Shown piece after piece: positions 57,244 to 64,000 of a stretch of 64,000 nt of DNA. The stretch comes from Carposina sasakii. Taxonomy: Eukaryota; Arthropoda; Insecta; Lepidoptera; Carposinidae. The notes under the pieces were generated by a model, which was given only the letters and a program-made list of their open reading frames with translations, searched no databases and was not told where the DNA came from. Numbering within the stretch: position 1 is the stretch's first letter; every line of letters begins with the position of its first letter. The stretch spans positions 3,038,001 to 3,102,000 of the forward strand of contig CP053155.1 in the NCBI GenBank assembly GCA_014607495.2, written 5' to 3'. A program made the translations under genes and the position numbers.

Positions 57244-60200
57244 ATGGCGGAATGTAAACCTGCCGTTCCTACACGTGCCCGGACGACTCACCAACATCTC
57301 GACGGTCAACCCATCACCGTCGCACCGGCACCATCATCGCCATTATCACAGGTCGAAGTGCTGACGCGTCAAATTGCGGCCCTCACTAAGATAGTGAGTG
57401 ACCTTACTGCGCGCGCACAGCGACCTAGACCAATGACAAATCTACGACGAGATCATCGTAGCCGACCATCATCACCGCGCAAGGCGCGGCAGATACCATC
57501 AGCCGCCCCCGCCCACGCCGATTCTTCCGAGGCGCAGGACTTCGCGGAACAGGTGCAGCCGTCACCGCGCTCACTCGCCGGACACACGGCGATGACGTCA
57601 CAGAACGTCCGCAGCTCCACCACCGGTCGCCTCTTCATCAGGGATCGTGCATCACAAACTGAATACCTGATAGACACCGGAAGTGACGTGTGTGTGTTCC
57701 CAGTGTCCGCGATCCGCGAGTGCCGTACAAAAACGTCATATCAGCTCGGTGCTGCCAATGGTTCGGCTATCGATACTTACGGGTACGTAAATTTAAATTT
57801 AAACTTGGGCCTACGCCGTAACTTCCCATGGCGTTTCGTGGTTGCTGACGTCACGAAAGCCATAATCGGCGTAGATTTTCTTTCACATTATGGGCTTATC
57901 GTCGACGTCAGCAAACACAAACTCTCCGATAGCCTAACCAAGGTCAGTACCGTAGCTTCTTTAGCTAGTAAGAACAGTTTATCTCTGTCCAGCATTATAG
58001 TCCCGACTGGAGGTAACAGTGTGTATCACGCGATTCTGTCCGAATATCCGGAAATAACACGCCCTGCTGGTACTCCGGGTATCGTCAAGCACAATACTAC
58101 ACACCATATTATTACCTCACCAGGCCCTCCAGTATCATGCTCGCCCCGACGACGTCTCGCCCCCGACAAATTAAAAATTGCGAAACAGGAGATCGAATGC
58201 ATGTTATCGAACGGTACAGCGCGTCCGTCCGATAGTCCGTGGGCATCCCCACTCCACCTCGCGTCCAAAAAGGACAATGGTTGGCGTCCTTGCGGCGACT
58301 ACCGCCTACTCAACGCCAGGACTATCCCGGATAAATACCCGATCCGTCATATACATGACTTTTCGCACAGTCTGTCTGGTTGTAAGTACTTTTCGGTCAT
58401 TGACCTTGTTAAGGCTTACAACCAGATACCGGTCGCTAAGGAGGACATACCGAAGACCGCAATCACCACCCCTTTCGGTTTGTACGAATTCCCCTTTATG
58501 ACATTCGGGCTTAGGAATGCTGGTCAAACTTTCCAGAGGTTTGTCGACGAAATGACGCGTGGCCTAGATTTTGTTTACCCTTACCTCGACGACTTTTTGG
58601 TCTTTAGCAAGTCGGCTCGTGAGCACGAAGACCACCTTCGACAATTTTTTACACGTATGCAGACCTATGGCGTACTCATCAATACGGGTAAGTGTGTTTT
58701 CGGCGCTCCCGAGGTAACATTTCTAGGTTACGCCATTTCTGAAAGTGGCACCAAGCCTCTGGAAAGCAAGGTTCGAGCTATTTCGGAATTTCCCATTCCG
58801 AAAACAGTCAGGGAGCTTAGGCGATTTCTCGGCATGGTAAATTTTTACCGCCGATTTTTACCTAACGCCGCCCAGACTCAAGCTCCCCTGAACGCCTTGC
58901 TGACCGGATCGGTCAAGGCTTCCCATCCCGTCCACATAGAGGGAAATTCGCTGCAAGCCTTTAGGGATTGCTTAGAGAGCCTGAGCAACGCTGCTCTATT
59001 GGCTCACCCTGACTCGCAAGCTAAGTTAGGACTTGTCACTGATGCCTCTGATACGGCAATAGGTGCAGTCCTACAGCAGCTTAAGGATGGATCTTGGCAG
59101 CCTTTAGCATTTTTCTCGCGCAAGTTGAGCCCATCGCAAGCGAAGTACTCACCGTACGATCGCGAGCTCCTTGCCATCTACGAGAGCATAAGGTACTTCC
59201 GCCACATGCTAGAGGCCACTCACTTCACGGTCTATACTGATCACAAGCCGATCTGTTACGCTTTCCACGAACGGAAACGTAACTGTTCGCCGCGTCAGTA
59301 TAGACACCTGGACTTCATCTCGCAGTTCACCACCGAGATTCGCCACATCTCGGGTAAGAGTAACGTCGTGGCCGACACACTCTCCCGCGTGAACGAACTG
59401 CAGATGCCTGTCGATCTTGAAGTGATGGCCAAAATGCAAGCTACAGATCCAGACCTTACAGCGTGTCTCCGGGGTGAGTCCTCTCTTCGCCTCATAAAGA
59501 CGAACATCCCTGGAAGTCGTACCGCATTGTACTGCGACGTCAGTACGCCGATTCCCAGGCCCTTCGTCCCGCAACAACTGCGTCAGCAGGTATATAACTG
59601 CCTGCATTCGCTTTGCCACCCAGGCGCAAACGCCACATCCAAGCTCGTTGCAGAACGCTTTGTGTGGCCTCTGATGCGCAAGGACTGCCGTGAATGGGCT
59701 AAGGCATGTTTGGCCTGCCAGCGCACGAAGGTAAACAGGCACGTCGCGTCACCTTTAGGTACGCATGATTTACCTTCGGCGCGTTTCAAACATGTCCATC
59801 TAGACCTGATCGGCCCTCTGCCGCCAGATGGTGAATATCGGTACTGCCTTACAGCCGTCGATCGCTTCACGCGATGGCCGGAAGCTGTACCACTTACCGA
59901 TATTACAGCCGAAACGGTAGCAAAAGCGTTCCTTTCCTGTTGGGTGTCGCGCTATGGATGTCCTTCCGAGATCGTTACCGACCGCGGAGGACAGTTCCAA
60001 TCAGCGCTGTTCCAGCAACTGTCCAAGTCCATCGGTTTCGATCACCGAAGGACAACGGCTTACCACCCACAGTGCAACGGCTTGGTTGAGCGTTTTCACC
60101 GCCAACTAAAGGCAGCCATTACCTGCCATGCTGACGCAAACTGGACCGAGACGTTACCTCTCGTTCTTCTCGGCATACGAACCTCCATCAAGGAGGACTT

Positions 60201-60702
60201 GAAGACTTCTTCGGCTGAACTGGTGTACGGTGAGCCACTCCGCCTACCTGGCGAATTCTTCGGCCATAACCTCACAGGCTACACCACCGACATCACCGAA
60301 TTCTCAGCACGTCTCAAGTCCTTTGCCGAGAAGATACGTCCGGTCCCAACCCAGCACCACTCGAAACACAAAACCTTCGTGTTTAAGGACCTCACCACAT
60401 GTAGCCACGTATTCCTTAGGGAAGACGCGCTACGTGGTTCTCTCCAACCGGCCTACACAGGCCCACACGAAGTTTTGTGCCGAAGTGCCAAGCACTTTAA
60501 AATACGCGTCAGGGGTAAGGACGTGACAGTCAGTATAGATCGGTTGAAACCAGCCTATATACTGACTGACAATGCCGTACCTCTACCGCCACGCGGCGGT
60601 ACTGATTCTCCTGACCGACCACCACAACCAGACCATCCACCACCAGTACGGGTAACGCGATCGGGAAGGCGAGTTCACTTCCCAGATTACTATCGCCCGT
60701 AG
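57244..60702 (+). CDS. Gypsy pol polyprotein with a residual gag N-terminus
   Basis: A single open frame of 1152 residues. Residues 1-110 look like the C-terminal tail of a CsRn1-type Gag ([17 protein letters not shown], then Arg/Ser/Pro-rich). No capsid domain is seen and the expected zinc-knuckle cysteines are absent. Aspartic protease: DTGS at 144-147. Reverse transcriptase: [17 protein letters not shown] and the YLDD active site at 447-450. RNase [13 protein letters not shown] around 600 and YTDHK. Integrase: H-H-C-C zinc finger (H788, H792, then CLAC) and catalytic D854, D913, E949 with D,D-35-E spacing. The C-terminus has a GPY/F-like YTGPHEV and IDRLKPAY. No stops or shifts break it. 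All catalytic residues are present, so pol may be active, while particle formation would need Gag from another copy. Confidence 0.95.
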   Translation: MAECKPAVPTRARTTHQHLDGQPITVAPAPSSPLSQVEVLTRQIAALTKIVSDLTARAQRPRPMTNLRRDHRSRPSSPRKARQIPSAAPAHADSSEAQDFAEQVQPSPRSLAGHTAMTSQNVRSSTTGRLFIRDRASQTEYLIDTGSDVCVFPVSAIRECRTKTSYQLGAANGSAIDTYGYVNLNLNLGLRRNFPWRFVVADVTKAIIGVDFLSHYGLIVDVSKHKLSDSLTKVSTVASLASKNSLSLSSIIVPTGGNSVYHAILSEYPEITRPAGTPGIVKHNTTHHIITSPGPPVSCSPRRRLAPDKLKIAKQEIECMLSNGTARPSDSPWASPLHLASKKDNGWRPCGDYRLLNARTIPDKYPIRHIHDFSHSLSGCKYFSVIDLVKAYNQIPVAKEDIPKTAITTPFGLYEFPFMTFGLRNAGQTFQRFVDEMTRGLDFVYPYLDDFLVFSKSAREHEDHLRQFFTRMQTYGVLINTGKCVFGAPEVTFLGYAISESGTKPLESKVRAISEFPIPKTVRELRRFLGMVNFYRRFLPNAAQTQAPLNALLTGSVKASHPVHIEGNSLQAFRDCLESLSNAALLAHPDSQAKLGLVTDASDTAIGAVLQQLKDGSWQPLAFFSRKLSPSQAKYSPYDRELLAIYESIRYFRHMLEATHFTVYTDHKPICYAFHERKRNCSPRQYRHLDFISQFTTEIRHISGKSNVVADTLSRVNELQMPVDLEVMAKMQATDPDLTACLRGESSLRLIKTNIPGSRTALYCDVSTPIPRPFVPQQLRQQVYNCLHSLCHPGANATSKLVAERFVWPLMRKDCREWAKACLACQRTKVNRHVASPLGTHDLPSARFKHVHLDLIGPLPPDGEYRYCLTAVDRFTRWPEAVPLTDITAETVAKAFLSCWVSRYGCPSEIVTDRGGQFQSALFQQLSKSIGFDHRRTTAYHPQCNGLVERFHRQLKAAITCHADANWTETLPLVLLGIRTSIKEDLKTSSAELVYGEPLRLPGEFFGHNLTGYTTDITEFSARLKSFAEKIRPVPTQHHSKHKTFVFKDLTTCSHVFLREDALRGSLQPAYTGPHEVLCRSAKHFKIRVRGKDVTVSIDRLKPAYILTDNAVPLPPRGGTDSPDRPPQPDHPPPVRVTRSGRRVHFPDYYRP

Positions 60703-60713
60703 ACTCGGTCTCT

Positions 60714-60722
60714 GGAAGGGAG
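60714..60722 (+). promoter_or_regulatory. Polypurine tract of the gypsy element
   Basis: GGAAGGGAG lies just before the 3' LTR start and is the expected plus-strand primer. Confidence 0.7.
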
Positions 60723-60725
60723 TAC

Positions 60726-61254
60726 TGTAGGTGACCTGATACATATTTATATATCTATATGTGTATTTATATTTATTAATACTAAACAGATACACTATAT
60801 TTCATATATATGTACACCTACAAGAAGACAAGCATTACACACATCATAGTCATACATTCGCAACACTATATTTAACGCACAAGCAACGCCGCGCGATATC
60901 CGTAGTTCAGCAAAACTGCTGACGGCGCCGAACGTGATCGCGCCACACCACGCTGCCCATGCGCTGGTACCTCCAGTCGTCCGAGGACTGTGACGCAGAG
61001 TCCACGCCACCCTGTACCGCGACGACCCACATACGCGAGTGCCGCTACGCCACTGGTGGCCTATTTATATATATATATATATGTGTTGTGTATGTACTTT
61101 CGTGTCTGTGAACTTTCTTCTGTCTTTGTGTACTTTCACTCTTCTCCTTCTGACTTTCTGTGTTGTGGTAATACATTCATTTACTGCTGAAACTGAAGTT
61201 TCCTTCACGCCGCCACAACCTACCTAGTGACCTCAATCAAACATAATCACCAAA
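60726..61254 (+). repeat. 3' LTR of the gypsy element
   Basis: Matches the 5' LTR except for a C in place of T at about 60862 and one extra AT unit near 61080. Confidence 0.95.
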
Positions 61255-61344
61255 GTTACCGGGCACTCTGAACTTACGTACCTATATATCTTATATTACT
61301 TGATAATAATTAATTTAGTTCATCACACACACATACACACACAC

Positions 61345-61545
61345 ATCAGCCTATTGCTTAACGTACGCCTCCTCCAGAGCACGCCACAAGGCTTGATCTC
61401 CCGTTTCCGCCATCCAGCTTGCCGAGGCGCGGTCTCCATTTGAGAACTCGCTTACTCCACCTATCAATTGTACGACAGATGTGACCAGCCCACTGCCACT
61501 TCAGTTTTCTATACTTCGTTTACTTCTACTTAGCCTTGTCGACTT
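61345..61545 (-). mobile_element. Truncated RTE-type LINE 3' end with coding remnant
   Basis: Plus strand begins CATCAGCCTATTGCTTAACG. On the minus strand the part to about 61540 contains decayed codons of the WAGH...-type C-terminal region. Confidence 0.65.
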
Positions 61546-62276
61546 TACACAATACAAATTCACAACCTATCTTCTTGGTATCTAAATTATTTATAATAAG
61601 GTGTTAACGCCTAGTTAGAAAGTCCTGCTGAGTAACTGAAGCACTGATTACGCTAGTTAGAGTCCTGCTGAGTAAACCAGTGAGGCGGTCTTAATTACTT
61701 TCCTCTAACGTCATAAGCTTGATTGATTTAGAAATATAGGAAAGCATGCTTCTCTAACCTTGGGGTTATTGCTACCGAACTTGTTTGAAACTTATACAAT
61801 TTGCACGTTATACAATCCAGTTCGACCATGATTATAGAATGTATTCATTTTTTTATAGTTTAGACTCATTTTGTTATTATTATCTGGTGGAGGTCAGAGC
61901 TTCTTGACCTTTTTGAGGTTTTAAAGTAAAATCTGATTGAAAAAATGATTCTATGTAAAAGTTTAATCGGAACGTTTAACTTGTGGATTATAATGATTAT
62001 AAAGATGAAAAATTATGAATAAAGAATAATGACTGGAAATGAATTCTGAATTTATTATTTGAAGCTTTATATAGAGGATCAAATAGATATAGCACTAAGG
62101 AAAACATCATCTCCTATACTTACATCTGTTTGTGATTCAGTCAGACAAAGTCGCGGTCGGCCGCGTTTGTCCAATATTTTAGTGTCTTTAAAAAAGATCT
62201 AGGAAAGAGGTTAATTTTCATAATTTAATGCTGCAATCTTTGGTCATACTAATAGATTTTCTCTGGTTGTCCTCAG
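61546..62276. other. End of the 24-kb intron
   Basis: AT-rich sequence without repeats shared elsewhere. It ends in the acceptor TTCTCTGGTTGTCCTCAG at 62276. Confidence 0.5.
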
Positions 62277-62427
62277 ACGGGAGTTGGCGTAAACGGGCCC
62301 GGTGGTTGGAGGGCCTTAGAGCTGATCCTAAGCGGGGGCCTCAAATCCCTCACCAGGCCTGCCAAGCCGGTACGGAGGGCCGCCTCCAGGGACTCCGTGC
62401 TGTCGCAGCCGCAGCCATTGCTTGAGG
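62277..62427 (+). CDS. Internal coding exon of the unrecognised Ser/Arg-rich protein
   Basis: Bounded by the acceptor CCTCAG (to 62276) and the donor GTAAGG (from 62428). The 151 bp are open in the phase-0 frame, the phase left by the exon ending at 38196, and end in phase 1. Encoded peptides include GVNGPGGWRALELIL, GGLKSLTRPAKPVRRAASRD and SVLSQPQPLLEG. The GC-rich codons contrast with the flanking AT-rich intron. I know of no domain that matches; the RRAAS segment resembles a basophilic kinase site. Assignment to the same gene as 37431-38196 is an inference from strand, phase and composition. Confidence 0.7.
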
Positions 62428-63123
62428 GTAAGGAAGCTCATGAAAATTGTGATCTTTTAAAATCTATAAACATGGTAAATGCTCAAAAACTTCTTTTAAA
62501 AGTAGTAGGTAGACAGTTTAGGGAATCAAATAAAAATATGGAATTTAGGTACTTGTGGTTATAGGGTTATAGTGCCTTAGTGGTTTATGCCTTGCTCGTG
62601 AGGAATCATTCAGATGTAACTTGTGGTTTACGTAAACTGTAGGGTACAGTGGTGTAAACATAAACCATATCATGACAATATCAATTCTTCCGTTAGGGAA
62701 AGCTAGTAGGGAAAGCACGAACTTTTTTACGCTCTGTAGTTCGTGCTTTCCCTACCAGGGTCTCTGTCCAATTAATCATGTTTGATTCACGTGTCGTTTT
62801 TTGTAACATTGACAAGTTCATGAATAATACAATATGAACAAATTCGGAGGATATTGCTGACTTATTTCCACTGAACGTTAGCTTTGGACATTACTGAATG
62901 AAATCAGGGGTGATTCCAACCAAAGTCGGGGCTTGGTCATACTCAATATTTTGGGCTTAGAGTCGGATATGCTAAGATCCGATATGTTCGTGCCTAAGCT
63001 TTCTTGACCACCCCTGACCCCCATAGGGTTACCGAGGGGGGGCCACTCTTGAGTGAAATGTCTGTTCTGTCCCATATAAAGACAAGGGATCTGTTACTAA
63101 TGCTCTAATTTCTATTTCTCCAG
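62428..63123. other. Intron between the 62.3- and 63.1-kb exons
   Basis: 696 bp, phase 1. A 46-bp hairpin at 62709-62754 has arms reading GTAGGGAAAGCACGAAC and its mirror. No other feature seen. Confidence 0.55.
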
Positions 63124-63268
63124 GTCTGCGGAAATGCTCGACGGTTCTCGCGCTGACCGATCGCGAGAAGGCATCCGAGCCCATCCGCGCCCACAACCGG
63201 CTGCGGGCGCCCTCTGTCTGCTCCCGGTGTTCTTCGCTGCTGTCTCTCGCCGGGGTTGGCGGCTCCAG
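63124..63268 (+). CDS. Internal coding exon, first of three related copies (copy A)
   Basis: The acceptor TCTATTTCTCCAG and donor GTCAGT bound 145 bp. Entering in phase 1, as left by the 62427 donor, it reads LRKCSTVLALTDREKASEP, then IRAHNRLRAPSVCSRCSSLL, then SLAGVGG, open to the end in phase 2. Two other frames are less plausible: one has a stop, and the other is not favoured by the pattern of change in copy B. The Cys/Ser-rich SVCSRCSS block is shared by all three copies. Function unknown. Confidence 0.7.
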
Positions 63269-63297
63269 GTCAGTGTTACTATAGTGTAGTCTAGTCT

Positions 63298-63396
63298 AAG
63301 GCATCCGAGCCCATCCGCGCCCACAACCGGCTACGTGCGCCCTCTGTCTGCTCCCGGTGCTCATCGCTGCTGTCACTCGCCGGTCGGCGGCTCCAG
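63298..63396 (+). other. Exon copy B, tandem partial duplicate
   Basis: Repeats 63168-63268 and its donor GTCAGTGTT. In the frame of copy A the five base substitutions are all synonymous (in Leu, Arg, Cys, Ser and Ser codons), while a 2-bp deletion near the end shifts the last residues. A weak acceptor (TAGTCTAAG) precedes it. If spliced from there it would be a phase-0 exon, which does not match the upstream donor. It is either a young duplicate or an alternative exon. Confidence 0.6.
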
Positions 63397-63560
63397 GTCA
63401 GTGTTTCCAAAGTGAATCCTAGCAGGCGGCATTTCGAACTTATATCATTGATCTATCTGAGCTCATCGGCGCCTATTTTCCACTGAGCACGTTCCGTTTA
63501 CTTCTACGGTCACTCTCCCGTGTGTCAGTAGCTCTAGATGAGTGTAAAGTATGACCTTAG

Positions 63561-63670
63561 AGCATATGGAATTTCGGACTTTGACCTTTGAGATCACCGA
63601 CATTTTTGAGACCACCCGCGTGTACAACCGATTGTTCGCGTCTTCTGTATGCTCTCGGTGCTCGTCTTAA
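63561..63670 (+). pseudogene. Exon copy C, diverged, ends in a stop
   Basis: In one frame it reads TLTFEITDIFETTRVYNRLF and then ASSVCSRCSS before a TAA. It aligns with LALTD...EPIRAHNRLRAPSVCSRCSS of copy A. The stop falls where copies A and B continue with LLSLAG. It could be a decayed duplicate or a last exon providing an alternative C-terminus. A still weaker relative may lie at about 63458-63535. Confidence 0.55.
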
Positions 63671-64000
63671 GTCGCCTCTGCTTCTGGTCGGTAATCGTGG
63701 AGCAGTCTGGAAGAGAAACATTGACCAATGGCGAAAAAACATCTAAGCACTGCCCCTTCGCGCCTACAATCGGCGGCGACGAGGTCTTGGACACTCTAGG
63801 TGTCTCTAAAGGAAAAGGCAGGAAATCGAGTATCGACTCTGAGCGGGTCTAAGGTAACAAACCTTTGGGAATTCGTTATGGCGTAACCTTAAGGTCATAT
63901 TTACCCTATCGAGGGGTTAGGTGAGATTTGCTACACGCTGGAGAAACGGTTTTAATACAAAGTGACGTATAGTGAAGCCAACTGTGCTAGGGTCAGACCT
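63671..64000. other. Window end, no further exon recognised
   Basis: The short frame at 63649-63852 overlaps copy C in another reading and is not supported. The gene probably continues beyond the window. Confidence 0.4.

Larger units (their letters stand above)
56634..61254 (+). mobile_element. Ty3/gypsy (CsRn1-like) LTR retrotransposon, young, gag-deficient
   Basis: LTRs of 527 and 529 bp flank one long pol frame. The insertion is bordered by GTTAC on both sides (56629-56633, 61255-61259). The LTRs differ by one substitution and one AT unit, so the insertion is recent. The primer site TGGTGACCCCG matches the 3' end of insect tRNA-Trp, the primer used by the CsRn1 clade (Kabuki of Bombyx). 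It lies inside the long intron of the 37-63 kb gene, in the same orientation. Confidence 0.95.

Noticed and set aside
58026..60000. Minus-strand and alternative frames within the gypsy pol region
   Set aside because: They are shadows of the single long pol frame, which has all expected motifs.

Overview
The window looks like lepidopteran (moth or butterfly) nuclear DNA. It is AT-rich, its genes are split by GT-AG introns, and it is full of repeat types that I associate with Lepidoptera: truncated RTE-type LINE 3' ends, tRNA-derived SINE-like units, TA-flanked MITEs, a CsRn1-like Ty3/gypsy element and a BEL/Pao element. Family names come from visible motifs and memory; no database search was possible.

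Two host loci can be supported, both on the + strand. (1) At 9.2-13.0 kb lies the 3' part of a windei/ATF7IP-like gene, the cofactor of the H3K9 methyltransferase SETDB1/Eggless. It has three coding exons: a long acidic N-terminal exon, a helical SETDB1-binding region, a SUMO-interacting-type motif and a C-terminal fibronectin-III domain. Its long exon carries an apparent one-base frame change near 10.4 kb. (2) A set of phase-compatible exons lies at 37.4-38.2 kb, 62.28-62.43 kb and 63.12-63.27 kb, with probable leader exons at 16.1-16.4 kb and perhaps 20.1 kb. They look like one long gene encoding a Ser/Lys/Arg-rich protein that I do not recognise. The last visible exon has two extra copies just downstream, one of them differing only at synonymous sites across the shared coding part.

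The rest is intergenic or intronic DNA shaped by mobile elements. The main layers are: an exact 726-bp tandem duplication (6.45-7.90 kb); inverted-repeat elements (30.0 kb, 33.4-34.0 kb); a hAT-like MITE with an 8-bp duplication (30.3 kb); and a nested complex at 40.9-44.9 kb. In that complex a foldback element is split by a deleted BEL/Pao element, whose 3' LTR is itself split by a TA-flanked MITE. Next to it is a palindromic element with two opposed hammerhead-ribozyme-like motifs. Further on are head-to-tail units containing a tRNA-like segment (46.2 and 52.1 kb), a very CpG-rich Harbinger-like element (52.4-53.1 kb), and a young Ty3/gypsy element (56.6-61.3 kb) with intact pol but almost no gag.

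Most of these insertions lie inside one apparent 24-kb intron (38.2-62.3 kb). The most novel-looking items are the opposed hammerhead-like motifs, the exon copies near 63 kb, the gag-less gypsy element and the tandem tRNA-like repeat units.
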